A stretch of 64,000 nucleotides of DNA, from contig CAJMKE010000002.1 in NCBI GenBank assembly GCA_905213895.1, positions 62,001 to 126,000 on the forward strand. Direction: 5' to 3'. This DNA comes from an uncultured Alistipes sp. GTDB lineage: Bacteria; Bacteroidota; Bacteroidia; Bacteroidales; Rikenellaceae. Each line of letters opens with the position of its first letter. The stretch's first letter is position 1. Below, piece by piece: positions 51,565-60,964 of this stretch. The notes under the pieces are model-generated. The model was not told where the DNA came from, made no database searches, and saw only the letters and a program-made list of their open reading frames with translations. Position numbers and translations under genes: made by a program.

Positions 51565-52812
51565 ATGGGATTTTTGTTTACATCGGAATCGGTGTCGGAA
51601 GGACACCCCGATAAAGTTTCAGACCAGATTTCGGATGCCATTCTCGACGAGTTCCTTCGTCGCGACCCGTCATCGAAAGTCGCTTGCGAAACGCTCTGCA
51701 CGACGGGACTTGTGGTCGTCGCGGGCGAGGTGCGCTCCGACGCCTACGTCGACATTCAGCAGACCGCACGCCGCGTCATCGACCGTATCGGCTACAACCG
51801 CAGCGAGTTGCAGTTCGACGCCGCCTCATGCGGAATACTGTCGGCAATCCACGAACAGTCGTCCGACATCAATCAGGGTGTCGTGCGCAGCACCGAGGAG
51901 GAACAGGGTGCCGGCGACCAGGGCATAATGTTCGGCTACGCCACCCGCGAGTCGCGCGAACTGATGCCTGCCACGCTGATTCTGTCGCATGTGATTTTGA
52001 AGGAACTGGCGGACATCCGCCGCGAGGGCAGGGTGATGACCTACCTGCGTCCCGATGCCAAGAGCCAGGTTACCATCGAGTACGACGACGGGCGTCATCC
52101 GGTGCGCATGCATACTATCGTGGTTTCGACCCAGCACGACGACTGCGTCGATGCCCCGCAAATCCGCGAGGACGTCCGCACCATCCTTATTCCGCGCGTC
52201 AAGGCTCGTCTGGAACGCGCCAACGACCCTCTCGCCGCACTTATCGGCGACGACTATATCCTGCATGTCAATCCGACGGGCAAGTTCGTCATCGGCGGTC
52301 CTCACGGCGACACGGGACTTACGGGTCGCAAAATTATCGTCGATACCTACGGCGGTCGCGGCGCACACGGCGGCGGTGCATTCTCGGGCAAGGATTCGTC
52401 GAAGGTAGACCGCTCGGCAGCATACGCGGCACGCCATATCGCGAAGAATATGGTTGCGGCAGGCGTCGCCGACGAGGTTCTGGTGCAGTTGAGTTACGCT
52501 ATCGGCATCGCACAGCCGCTGTCGATTTACGTCGATACCTACGGTACGAACAAGTTGGGTATCAGCGAGGGTGAAATCGCCGAGCGCATCGGTCGCCTGT
52601 TCGACCTGCGTCCTGCGAGCATCGTCCGCCGCTTCGGACTGAAAAATCCGATTTTCGAGGCTACGGCATCCTACGGACACTTCGGCAACCGCCCTTATAC
52701 GAAGGCTGTCAAGTTCATAGAGAACGGACACGAGGTGGAACGCGAGGTTGAGTTCTTCGGCTGGGAGAAACTCGATGCCGTGGACGACATCCGCAAGGAG
52801 TTCGGGCTCTGA
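51565..52812 (+). CDS. metK: S-adenosylmethionine synthetase
   Basis: Forms SAM from methionine and ATP. The 415-residue enzyme has FTSESVSEGHPDKVSDQISD at the start, GAGDQGIMFGYA and the phosphate-binding GGGAFSGKDSSKVDRSAAY. Length is slightly greater than the usual 385-400. Expression is probably controlled by the leader riboswitch at 51454-51510. A 15-bp-stem terminator lies 22 nt after the stop. Confidence 0.97.
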   Translation: MGFLFTSESVSEGHPDKVSDQISDAILDEFLRRDPSSKVACETLCTTGLVVVAGEVRSDAYVDIQQTARRVIDRIGYNRSELQFDAASCGILSAIHEQSSDINQGVVRSTEEEQGAGDQGIMFGYATRESRELMPATLILSHVILKELADIRREGRVMTYLRPDAKSQVTIEYDDGRHPVRMHTIVVSTQHDDCVDAPQIREDVRTILIPRVKARLERANDPLAALIGDDYILHVNPTGKFVIGGPHGDTGLTGRKIIVDTYGGRGAHGGGAFSGKDSSKVDRSAAYAARHIAKNMVAAGVADEVLVQLSYAIGIAQPLSIYVDTYGTNKLGISEGEIAERIGRLFDLRPASIVRRFGLKNPIFEATASYGHFGNRPYTKAVKFIENGHEVEREVEFFGWEKLDAVDDIRKEFGL

Positions 52813-52834
52813 CCATAGCGGCAGCGGTATGCTA

Positions 52835-52867
52835 AAACAGCGTGGCTTCCCCGAAGCCACGCTGTTT
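52835..52867. terminator. Terminator between metK and rimM
   Basis: A perfect 15-bp stem (AAACAGCGTGGCTTC / GAAGCCACGCTGTTT) on a 3-nt CCC loop, followed by TCTTT. The genes converge, and it works in either direction. Confidence 0.92.
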
Positions 52868-52868
52868 C

Positions 52869-52933
52869 TTTAAGGACCTTAACGACCTTAAAGACTTTAA
52901 AGTCCCTAAGGACTTTAAGGACCCTAAGGTCTC
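52869..52933. repeat. 9-bp-period intergenic array (copy 9)
   Basis: About 65 bp, roughly seven units (GGACCTTAAC, GACCTTAAA, GACTTTAAA, GTCCCTAAG and so on), immediately after the metK terminator. Confidence 0.82.
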
Positions 52934-52948
52934 TCATATAGTATCGCT

Positions 52949-53443
52949 CTACAACTCCAACAACCCATCCGGCAATACGAGTTTCATCGTCCGCCGGTCG
53001 AAGTCTATCGCCGCGATGAACTCTTCGGCGGCGGGTACGAGATGCCGTTTGCCGCCAATCTCTATCTCGAACAGCGGGTTCGCGTCGTTGTCGTAAAAGT
53101 CGGTTACTTCGCCTTTGAGCCGCCCGACCGAAACGCGGAATCCTATCAGGTCGTCGAACGTGAATTCGTCCTCCTCCCCGTCATCGCCCGTCTCGATGAA
53201 CAACTCCTTGCCGACGAGCATCTCCGCCCGCTTCGGCGTGTCGAAATCGGCGAATGCGACCGTTGCCCCTGCGGCTCCGCGCCGTGAGAACGAGTCGCAA
53301 AAAAGAGGAACAACCAGCGAGTCCACATACGTGAACAACGGTTGTTCCTCCCAGTCGAAGTCGTCGGGAAAATTCGTGTAGAGGTTTATGCCGACCTCGC
53401 CGCCTGCTCCGAAGAGTCTGCTTACACGTCCTACCGCCGACAT
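52949..53443 (-). CDS. rimM: 16S rRNA processing protein RimM
   Basis: A 164-residue ribosome maturation factor. The N-terminal beta-barrel domain starts MSAVGRVSRLFGAGGEVGINL and the C-terminal PRC-barrel domain has LIGFRVSVGRLKGEVTDFYD and RHLVPAAEEFI. It assists 30S maturation around protein S19. It lies 12 nt downstream of rpsP on the minus strand, the conserved rpsP-rimM order. Confidence 0.94.
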   Translation of the reverse strand: MSAVGRVSRLFGAGGEVGINLYTNFPDDFDWEEQPLFTYVDSLVVPLFCDSFSRRGAAGATVAFADFDTPKRAEMLVGKELFIETGDDGEEDEFTFDDLIGFRVSVGRLKGEVTDFYDNDANPLFEIEIGGKRHLVPAAEEFIAAIDFDRRTMKLVLPDGLLEL

Positions 53444-53455
53444 TTCGTTCCGATG

Positions 53456-54001
53456 CTACTCTGCGGCAGGTGCTTCTGCTGCGTTCTCCTCGGTTTCGGC
53501 AGCAGCGGCAGCCTCTGCTGCGGCTTTCGCTTCTGCTTCGGCAGCGGCTTTCTTCTCGGCGACAGCCTTCGCGCGAGCCTCCTTGACGGCAGCCTCAGCG
53601 GTCAGACGAGCCTTCTCCTCGGCTTTCGCGTCGGTCGAAAGTTTGTTTACCTTGGCAGTGATTTTGCCCTCCTTTTCGCCGAGCCACTTGTTGAACTTCG
53701 CTTCCGCGTCGCTCTCCGAGAATGCGCCCTTGGCTACTCCGCCGAGCAGGTGTTTCTTGTACAACACGCCTTTGTACGAGAGAATCGCACGGGCGGTGTC
53801 GGTAGGTTGCGCGCCTTTCATTAACCAACTCAGAGCTTGCTCGAAGTTCAAGTCGATTGTAGCAGGATTCGTGTTAGGGTTGTAGGTACCCAGTTTCTCG
53901 ATAAATTTACCATCACGTGGCGCTCTGCTATCTGCAACGACGATGTGATAGAAAGCGTAAGCCTTCTTGCCATGTCGTGCCAAACGAATTTTAACAGCCA
54001 T
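53456..54001 (-). CDS. rpsP: 30S ribosomal protein S16 with long Ala/Glu-rich tail
   Basis: The first 80 residues are typical S16 (AVKIRLARHGKKAYAFYHIVVADSRAPRDGKFIEKLG). The protein continues to 181 residues, with a lysine/glutamate part and an alanine-glutamate-rich helical tail (from about residue 100), roughly twice the E. coli length. Long S16 tails are known in Bacteroidetes. A -7 element (minus-strand TATCTTTG, 54070-54063) lies about 60 nt upstream with a weak -33. Confidence 0.95.
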   Translation of the reverse strand: MAVKIRLARHGKKAYAFYHIVVADSRAPRDGKFIEKLGTYNPNTNPATIDLNFEQALSWLMKGAQPTDTARAILSYKGVLYKKHLLGGVAKGAFSESDAEAKFNKWLGEKEGKITAKVNKLSTDAKAEEKARLTAEAAVKEARAKAVAEKKAAAEAEAKAAAEAAAAAETEENAAEAPAAE

Positions 54002-54110
54002 TTTGCTATAAAATTTTAATAAATGAATAATTAAACGCTAACCCACTTCGGATTAATCGGCACAAAGATAGTGATTTTTCGCGATTCCCGAAACTTTCCG
54101 CCATATTTTT

Positions 54111-54178
54111 CTCCTTAACGACCTTAAAGTCCTTAAAGTCCTTAAAGTCTTTAAGGTCCCTACGGTCGTTAAAGTCTC
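54111..54178. repeat. 9-bp-period intergenic array (copy 10)
   Basis: About 68 bp with very regular units, including two identical GTCCTTAAA in succession, between the rpsP promoter and the end of cysS. Confidence 0.85.
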
Positions 54179-54189
54179 CGCCTTTCCCT

Positions 54190-55671
54190 TTACTCTATCT
54201 CCCAGTCGTATCCGTCCTTGCGGTCTTTCACGCGGATTCCTATCTCCGTCAGACGGTCGCGGATTTTGTCGGACAACGCCCAGTTTTTCGCCGCTTTCGC
54301 CTCCATTCGCATGTCGAGCAGCATCTCGACCAGCGGAGCGAGCATGTCGCCGCCCGCAGCCTGCGCCTGCTTCTCGTCGCGCAGACCGAGGATGTCGAAT
54401 ACCCAGCGGTTTACCGTCGCACGCAGCGTGTCGAGGTCTTCCGCCGTGATTGTCTGCTGCCCCTCGGCGAGCGAGTTGAATATTCGCACCCAGTCGAACA
54501 GAGCCGAAATCACCATCGGCGAGTTGAGGTCGTCCGCCATCGCGGCTTCGCATCGGTCGGCGAGGTCGGCAGGATTGACGGTCGATTTCTCCGACGGCTT
54601 CACCTTGCCCAGTGCCTCGATACCCTTCATCAGACGGTCCAGTCCCTTCTCCGCCGCCTGCAACGCCTCGTTCGAGAAGTCGAGCGTCGAGCGGTAGTGC
54701 GCTTGGAGGATGAAGAAACGTATCGTCATCGGCGAATATGCCTGCACGAGCAGCCGGTGCGTGCCGTTGAACAACTCTTCGAGCGTGATGAAGTTTCCGA
54801 GCGACTTGCCCATCTTCTGCCCGTTGATGGTTATCATGTTGTTATGCACCCAGTAGCGCGCCGAGTCGTGTCCGAGCGCGGCTGTCGACTGCGCGATTTC
54901 GCATTCGTGGTGCGGGAACATCAGGTCCATTCCGCCTCCGTGTATGTCGAACCGCTCGCCGAGATATTTGGTGCTCATTGCCGAACACTCCATGTGCCAG
55001 CCCGGGAATCCGTCGCTCCACGGCGAGGACCAGCGCATTATATGCTCCGGCGAAGCCTTTTTCCAGAGCGCGAAGTCGAACGAGCGGTGCTTGTCGCCCT
55101 GCCCGTCGAGCGCGCGGGTGTTGGTTACGATGTCGTCGAGATTGCGTCCCGACAGACATCCGTAGCGGTGCTTCTCGTTGTATTTCTCGACGTCGAAATA
55201 TATCGAACCGTTCGACTCGTAGGCGAATCCGGCATCGATTATCTTCTGTACGAACTCTATCTGCTCGATGATGTGTCCCGAAGCGTGCGGCTCTATCGAT
55301 GGCGTCAGCACTCCGAGCGCATCCATCGCCTTGTGGTAACGCTCAGTGTAGTAGTGGGCGATTTCCATCGGCTCCAACTGTTCGAGCCGCGCCTTTTTTG
55401 CGATTTTGTCCTCGCCCTCGTCGGCGTCATGCTCCAAGTGTCCGACGTCGGTGATGTTGCGGACGTAGCGCACCTTGTAGCCCTCGGCTTGCAGATAGCG
55501 GAACAGCAGGTCGAACGTGATTGCCGGTCGTGCGTGTCCCAGATGCGGGTCGCCGTAGACGGTAGGACCGCAGACGTACATTCCGACATGCTGCGGGTTA
55601 ATCGGCACGAACTCCTCCTTCTTGCGGGTGAGCGTATTGTAGAGCGAGAGATTATGTTTCATCGTTTCCAT
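54190..55671 (-). CDS. cysS: Cysteinyl-tRNA synthetase
   Basis: The 493-residue class I enzyme has the HIGH-type motif (CGPTVYGDPHLGHARPAITFD), the zinc-binding Cys/His residues (CSAMSTKYLG, HHECEIAQ) and the KMSKS-type GQKMGKSLGNFITL. A minus-strand TAATTTTG (55689-55682) is a candidate -7 element only about 11 nt before the first ATG; the second ATG (55662) would leave a more usual leader. Confidence 0.96.
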   Translation of the reverse strand: METMKHNLSLYNTLTRKKEEFVPINPQHVGMYVCGPTVYGDPHLGHARPAITFDLLFRYLQAEGYKVRYVRNITDVGHLEHDADEGEDKIAKKARLEQLEPMEIAHYYTERYHKAMDALGVLTPSIEPHASGHIIEQIEFVQKIIDAGFAYESNGSIYFDVEKYNEKHRYGCLSGRNLDDIVTNTRALDGQGDKHRSFDFALWKKASPEHIMRWSSPWSDGFPGWHMECSAMSTKYLGERFDIHGGGMDLMFPHHECEIAQSTAALGHDSARYWVHNNMITINGQKMGKSLGNFITLEELFNGTHRLLVQAYSPMTIRFFILQAHYRSTLDFSNEALQAAEKGLDRLMKGIEALGKVKPSEKSTVNPADLADRCEAAMADDLNSPMVISALFDWVRIFNSLAEGQQTITAEDLDTLRATVNRWVFDILGLRDEKQAQAAGGDMLAPLVEMLLDMRMEAKAAKNWALSDKIRDRLTEIGIRVKDRKDGYDWEIE

Positions 55672-55762
55672 TTATTTTTTGCAAAATTAACAATTTCGCG
55701 TCAATTCGCGATACCGAATCCCTTATTAAGTGCGTATTTGTCCCCTAATCCGCGTTTTTCTG

Positions 55763-55806
55763 CTTTAAGGACATTAAGGTCCTTAAAGACCTTGATGTCG
55801 TTAAGC
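55763..55806. repeat. 9-bp-period intergenic array (copy 11)
   Basis: About 44 bp between the cysS promoter and the end of the DUF2723 gene; its right end runs up to the DUF2723 stop codon. Confidence 0.8.
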
Positions 55807-55808
55807 GA

Positions 55809-58800
55809 CTATTTCTTCTCCTCCGTCGCCGTCGAATCCGCCTTCTCGCTGTCGGTCAGTATCAGGTCCTTGTTCTCCGCGCCGAGCGTGCGGTAGTAGT
55901 CGTTGATGCTGCGCACCGCATCCTGACGGTCGGCGTATGCGGCGAGGTAGTAGAGTTGCGACAGTTCGTCGAGTTTGTCGTCGATGATGTTGGTTACGAG
56001 GTCTGCCTGCACGCCCTCGAATTGCAGATAGTATTCGATGTAGTCTATCAGCGTGTCGGCATACGCCATCAGCAGCGCATCGCCCTTATCGTTCGCGCCT
56101 ATCGCGTAGTACGCCTCGATGAAAGGGTAGGTGTTCGCCTCCGAGAAACGGAGTTTGGTTACCGGCAGCACCTCCAATCCGCGGTCGAGCAACTCCTCCG
56201 CCCGCTGGTCGTCGCCGCGGCGGATGTACTCCTTCGCCACGCGGGCGAACGCCTCGCGCGCACGCGATACCATGATGTTATACTGCGTGAAGTAGTCCAC
56301 ATAGACCCTTGGGTCTTTCAGGTTGCCGTAGCGCATCTTGTTCATCAACTTGTCGTAGGCGTAGTCGGCGTCTATGCGACCGATGTCCCACGCGCTCTTG
56401 TACGGCGTGAGTATCGGCACCAGACGGTAACTGTATCCGTCGAATTGCAGATAGTCGAGCAGCCCGAGATTCTGCAACACGTACACCTGCGTGAAGTATA
56501 TCGGTCGCTTCCAGTCGAAGTTGGCGAGCATGTCGAGCAGCATCAGTTCCGACCGCGAAATCGACGACTTGCGCATGTTGATGTAGACCGTATCGACCAT
56601 CAGGTCTCGGTCGCTCTCCTTGACGATGCCTGCGGCTATGGCGTTGTCCTTGTTCACCGGCAGCGCGATGCGCTTGGTCGGGATGTAGTCCGACGCGATT
56701 CCCGTACCCACGTCGATTCTCGTGCGCGGGTCGTCGCTGCGGACGAAGTCGATGACGTCCTTTATCTCGACCACGCGGTCTACCTTCGAATTTATCGGCA
56801 GCCAGTCGTTCACGAACGTGTATTTCTCGCGCGGCAGCGAGAACGGAATGCCCTCGGCGTCGTTAGCCTTGCATTTCATCTCGTCCACATACCATTCGCC
56901 GTCGAGGTAACTCGAATTCATCACTCTCACGTCGGTGCGCACGCCGTCCACCTCCTGATTGAACCAGAGCGGGAACGTGTCGTTGTCGCCGTAGTTGACG
57001 ATTATCGGGCTGACACCATCTTTCTCAACTATCGATTCGAGATAGTTGTAGCCGATGTCGCGCGCCATCGAGCGGTGCGAGCGGTCGTGGTCGTCCCAGT
57101 TCTCGGCGCAGAGTATCGCCGGTACGACAAGTCCGATTGCCGTCGCTGCGATTGCCACCGCCCTGTTGTCGCGCTTCGCGAGATATTGCAGGAAATCTTT
57201 GAGCGCGAGTACCCCGAGCCCTATCCACATGCAGAACGCGTAGAACGAACCCGCGTAGACGTAGTCCCGTTCGCGCACCTCACCCGGCGACGAGTTGAAA
57301 TAGACCACCAGCGCGATACCCATCATGATGAAGAGCCACATCACTATCGTGAAGTTGCGCTGGTCGCGGTTCAACTGGTATATCAGACCGATGATGCCGA
57401 GCAGGAACGGCAGGAAATAGTAGGTGTTGCGCGCCGGATTCTCCTCCATCTCGCGCGGCAGGTTGGTCTGCGGACCCAGATAGAGTTCGTCTATCGGGCG
57501 TATGCCCGACAGCCAGTTGCCGTTGGTTATCGTAACGTCCGAAGCCTGTATGTCGTCCTGCCGACCGACGAAATTCCAGAGGAAGTAACGCCAGTACATG
57601 TAGTTCAACTGATAGGAGAGGAAGTAGTGCAGATTCTCGGCAAACGTCGGTTCGACTATCGTCCGTGTCTGCTCGCCGTCGTGGTATGCGACCTTGCGAC
57701 CGTAGTCCAATACCTCCTCGCGAATCGGTCTGCCGCTCTCGTCGCGCAGTATCTCGCCGTTTTCGTCGCGCGCGAAATCGAGTTTGGTGCGGTATGCCGC
57801 CCACGGCTTGTAGTCGCGCTCGTCTTTCAGATAGTTCCACATCCGCGGGAACAGATGCATGAACTGCGACGGATATACGTAGTCGTCCACCGTCGATTTC
57901 TGCTCGTATTTACCGGTACTCTTGTTGAAGTGGTAGAACGTCCGTTCAGTGAAACTCTCTATCGGCGCGGCATACGATGCGCCGTAGAGCAGCGGTCGGT
58001 TGCCGTACTGGTCGCGGTTGAGTACCGACAGCAACGCCGACGGATTGTCGGGATTGTTGCTGTTCATCGGCGGATTCACCGCAGCGCGTATAGTTACCGA
58101 CGCGTAGGACGAGAAACCGAGCATAATCATCGTTATCGATACGGCAATCAGATTCCATAGCGTGCTGCCCCGCTTGTGCGTCGCGTATATCCAGTAGCCC
58201 AGCGCGGCGAACATCGCCAGCACGAACGTTACGATACCCGAATTGACGGGCAGCGACAGCGTATTGACGAAGAATACGTCAGCCAGCGCGCCGAGGTATA
58301 CCGTGTACGGGATTATTATGCCGTTGATGACGAGCAGTATCGCACCGGCTATGAGCGTTACGAAACAGATGCCCTTGAACGTGATTCTGTCGTACTTGCG
58401 GAAATAGTATATGAACACCAGCGCGGGAATCGTCAGCAGGTTCAGGATATGCACGCCTATCGACAGTCCCATCAGATAGGCAATCAGCACTATCCACCGC
58501 ATCGAGTGCGGCGAGTCCGCCTGCTCCTCCCATTTTAGCATCAGCCACACGACCAGTGCCGTGAACATCGACGACAGCGCGTAGACCTCGCCCTCGACCG
58601 CCGAGAACCAGAAAGTGTCTGTGAACGTGTACGCCAGCGCGCCTACCGCACCCGCTCCGAGAACGGCTATCGCGTTCTGCTCCGTCAGTTCCTTTCCCTC
58701 CTTGGTGTAGAGCCGTCGGGCGATATGGGTTATCGTCCAGAAGAGGAACAGTATGCAGAACGCACTCGCTATCGCGTTCATGGCATTCACCGCATGAGGC

Positions 58801-59027
58801 ACATAGTGCGTTGTCGGCGCGAACAGGGTCGCGATTCGTGCGAGCAGCATGAACAGCGGCGCACCCGGCGGGTGTCCCACTTCGAGTTTGTACGATGTCG
58901 CGACGAACTCCGAGCAGTCCCAGAGGCTCGACGACGACTCCATCGTGAGGAGATACGTTACGGCTGCCGCGGCGAATACCGCCCATCCCGTAATGTTGTT
59001 CCAGCGATTGAACCTGTTGATATTCAT
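55809..59027 (-). CDS. DUF2723 membrane protein (putative glycosyltransferase)
   Basis: A 1072-residue protein. The N-terminal region (about residues 10-350) holds many membrane helices and the family start TYLLTMESSSSLWDCSEFVATSYKLEVGHPPGAPL, a pattern resembling lipid-linked-sugar mannosyltransferases. More helices follow near 520-660, and the C-terminal third is soluble with TPR-like helices (about 880-1050). The family is nearly universal in Bacteroidetes; the eukaryotic relative TMEM260 is a protein O-mannosyltransferase. A role in protein O-glycosylation is inference. Confidence 0.85.
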   Translation of the reverse strand: MNINRFNRWNNITGWAVFAAAAVTYLLTMESSSSLWDCSEFVATSYKLEVGHPPGAPLFMLLARIATLFAPTTHYVPHAVNAMNAIASAFCILFLFWTITHIARRLYTKEGKELTEQNAIAVLGAGAVGALAYTFTDTFWFSAVEGEVYALSSMFTALVVWLMLKWEEQADSPHSMRWIVLIAYLMGLSIGVHILNLLTIPALVFIYYFRKYDRITFKGICFVTLIAGAILLVINGIIIPYTVYLGALADVFFVNTLSLPVNSGIVTFVLAMFAALGYWIYATHKRGSTLWNLIAVSITMIMLGFSSYASVTIRAAVNPPMNSNNPDNPSALLSVLNRDQYGNRPLLYGASYAAPIESFTERTFYHFNKSTGKYEQKSTVDDYVYPSQFMHLFPRMWNYLKDERDYKPWAAYRTKLDFARDENGEILRDESGRPIREEVLDYGRKVAYHDGEQTRTIVEPTFAENLHYFLSYQLNYMYWRYFLWNFVGRQDDIQASDVTITNGNWLSGIRPIDELYLGPQTNLPREMEENPARNTYYFLPFLLGIIGLIYQLNRDQRNFTIVMWLFIMMGIALVVYFNSSPGEVRERDYVYAGSFYAFCMWIGLGVLALKDFLQYLAKRDNRAVAIAATAIGLVVPAILCAENWDDHDRSHRSMARDIGYNYLESIVEKDGVSPIIVNYGDNDTFPLWFNQEVDGVRTDVRVMNSSYLDGEWYVDEMKCKANDAEGIPFSLPREKYTFVNDWLPINSKVDRVVEIKDVIDFVRSDDPRTRIDVGTGIASDYIPTKRIALPVNKDNAIAAGIVKESDRDLMVDTVYINMRKSSISRSELMLLDMLANFDWKRPIYFTQVYVLQNLGLLDYLQFDGYSYRLVPILTPYKSAWDIGRIDADYAYDKLMNKMRYGNLKDPRVYVDYFTQYNIMVSRAREAFARVAKEYIRRGDDQRAEELLDRGLEVLPVTKLRFSEANTYPFIEAYYAIGANDKGDALLMAYADTLIDYIEYYLQFEGVQADLVTNIIDDKLDELSQLYYLAAYADRQDAVRSINDYYRTLGAENKDLILTDSEKADSTATEEKK

Positions 59028-59149
59028 AGTATGTTCTCTCTTTCCGTGAAAATAACGGACAAAGTTAGCAAAACTTATTCATATAACCCCGAATTTTTCC
59101 GAAAAGAGTATTCTTGCGCCCGAAGCGTCATGGCTTTGCGCAAAAGAAT

Positions 59150-59180
59150 CGGGCTGCGACGGATTTAGCGTCGCAGCCCG
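59150..59180 (-). terminator. Terminator of the acyl-CoA synthetase gene
   Basis: An 11-bp stem CGGGCTGCGAC / GTCGCAGCCCG with a 9-nt loop, followed on the minus strand by ATTCTTTTG, 50 nt past the synthetase stop. Confidence 0.78.
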
Positions 59181-59184
59181 CAAT

Positions 59185-59220
59185 CTCCCTAACGACCTTA
59201 AAGTCCTTAAAGCCTTTATC
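59185..59220. repeat. 9-bp-period intergenic array (copy 12)
   Basis: About 36 bp between the synthetase stop and its terminator. Confidence 0.78.
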
Positions 59221-59231
59221 TCCCAATCCCC

Positions 59232-60866
59232 CTACGCCTTGTTGCGGTTGTTGTAGAGGAAGCGTCTAATCTTCTTGGTCGGGGTCTTCACGAACTCCTC
59301 CTCCTCCTCGACCACTTCGGTGATGCGCGAATTGCGGTTCACGCGCGCATTCACATACTCCTTGATTTCAGCCATGGTCTCGTCCTTGAAACGCTCCCAC
59401 TCCTGCTTCGTCTGCTTCCACTTGTCCACGAGTTCCTCGTAGCGCGCCTCTATCGCCTCCTTGTCGAAGTGTACGAGCGCGACGAGATGCCCCTCCTGCT
59501 CGGTTACGACCGATTCGGAGATGAACACGTGCGAGTTGAGTACCGTTTCTATATCCTCCGGATAGATGTTCTCTCCACTCGGACCGACTATCATGTTTTT
59601 CAGACGCCCCTTGATGTAGAGCCAGCCGTCCTTGTCGAAACAGCCGAGGTCGCCCGTGCGGAACCAGCCGTCGGAGGTCATAACCTCTCTGGTCGCCTCC
59701 TCGTTCTTGTAGTATCCCATCATTTGGCTCGGACTCTTGACGACGATTTCGCCCTGTCCGGTTTCGAGATTGACATTCTCAATCCGCGCTTCGATGCCTT
59801 TGAGTATCGGTCCCGTCGAGCCTATGCGCACCATGTCGCCTACGGCTCCCGCCAGCAGCGGCGCGGTCTCCGTCAGTCCGTAGCCGATTGCGTAAGGCAC
59901 CTTCGCTTCGTAGAGGAACTTCTCGGCATTGGTGTCGAGTTTCGCCCCTCCGATTCCGAGGAAGCGGATGCGTCCGCCGAAGAACTTCAACAACTTCTTT
60001 CCAGCCACGCGGTGCAGGTAGCGGCGCATGAATCCGACCTTGTATATCGTCCGCCAGGATGCGTTCGACGTGAATTTAGCCAGCACGCGGGCGCGGTATA
60101 TCTTTTCGATGATGAGCGGAACGATAATCATGATTGTAGGTCGCACCTCTTTGAGTGCGGCCGTGAGCACCGATACCGTCGGAGCCTTGTCGAGGTATAC
60201 CATGTGGCATCCCGCCGAGAATGCGTATACCAGTCCGAGCGAACATTCGTAGGTGTGCGACAGCGGCAGCACCGACAGCAGCACGTCGTCGTCTTTGAGC
60301 CTGAACAGCGGCTCTATCAGCCATGTCTGCGCGCTGATGTTGTAGTGCGACAGCATCACACCCTTCGGCGACGAGGTCGTTCCCGACGTGTAGATTATCG
60401 CCGCCAAGTCCTCCGGTTTCGGAATCGCCGTCGAACCCTGCTCCTTCACCCGCTGCGAGATGATGCTGAGGTTCTTCGTGCGGATTACGATGTTCAGTTT
60501 GTCGGTCGTGGTCTTCGACACCTTGTTGTACAGTTTGTCCGACACGAGCAGAGCCTTCGTCTCCGAGTGTTCGATTATGCGGTCGAGGTCTTCGGTGGTG
60601 AAGTCGGGGAGTATCGGCACAGCGACGTATCCTGCGGTGGTTACGGCAAAATAACTTATGCCCCAGTTGGGCATGTTGCTGCTCAATATCGCCACTCTGT
60701 CGCCCGGGTTCAGTCCCGCCGACACGAGCGTCTCCTGCAACTGCGCGACGCGCTCGCCGACCTGACTGTATGTGATGTCCTCTCCCTGCCATTGCGACAG
60801 CGCGATGTGGTCGGAGAACTTTTTGATGCTTTCGTGAAGCACCTCGTATAAGGTGGTAAGTTTCAT
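59232..60866 (-). CDS. Long-chain acyl-CoA synthetase (AMP-forming)
   Basis: A 544-residue adenylating enzyme with the P-loop-like AAIIYTSGTTSSPKGVMLSH, YGLTETAPLL, the GWFRTGDLG motif and the C-terminal PTKKIRRFLYNN. It activates a fatty acid with ATP and CoA at the membrane. Its promoter region is shared with the divergent queG (minus-strand TATTTTTG, 60918-60911). Chain-length specificity is not readable. Confidence 0.93.
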   Translation of the reverse strand: MKLTTLYEVLHESIKKFSDHIALSQWQGEDITYSQVGERVAQLQETLVSAGLNPGDRVAILSSNMPNWGISYFAVTTAGYVAVPILPDFTTEDLDRIIEHSETKALLVSDKLYNKVSKTTTDKLNIVIRTKNLSIISQRVKEQGSTAIPKPEDLAAIIYTSGTTSSPKGVMLSHYNISAQTWLIEPLFRLKDDDVLLSVLPLSHTYECSLGLVYAFSAGCHMVYLDKAPTVSVLTAALKEVRPTIMIIVPLIIEKIYRARVLAKFTSNASWRTIYKVGFMRRYLHRVAGKKLLKFFGGRIRFLGIGGAKLDTNAEKFLYEAKVPYAIGYGLTETAPLLAGAVGDMVRIGSTGPILKGIEARIENVNLETGQGEIVVKSPSQMMGYYKNEEATREVMTSDGWFRTGDLGCFDKDGWLYIKGRLKNMIVGPSGENIYPEDIETVLNSHVFISESVVTEQEGHLVALVHFDKEAIEARYEELVDKWKQTKQEWERFKDETMAEIKEYVNARVNRNSRITEVVEEEEEFVKTPTKKIRRFLYNNRNKA

Positions 60867-60940
60867 CCTTCTTCGAGTTAAGTTTGAAATTCGGGTACGT
60901 TAAACTTCGCAAAAATAACGTATTTTTCCCGAAAATCAGT

Positions 60941-60948
60941 ATTTTTGG
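60941..60948 (+). promoter_or_regulatory. Candidate -7 element of queG
   Basis: TATTTTTG matches TAnnTTTG and is 17 nt upstream of the queG ATG; no clear -33 TTTG is seen at the proper distance. A minus-strand -7 for the divergent gene lies at 60911-60918, so the two promoters would be almost back to back. Confidence 0.4.
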
Positions 60949-60964
60949 GCGTAATATTGTCCCA

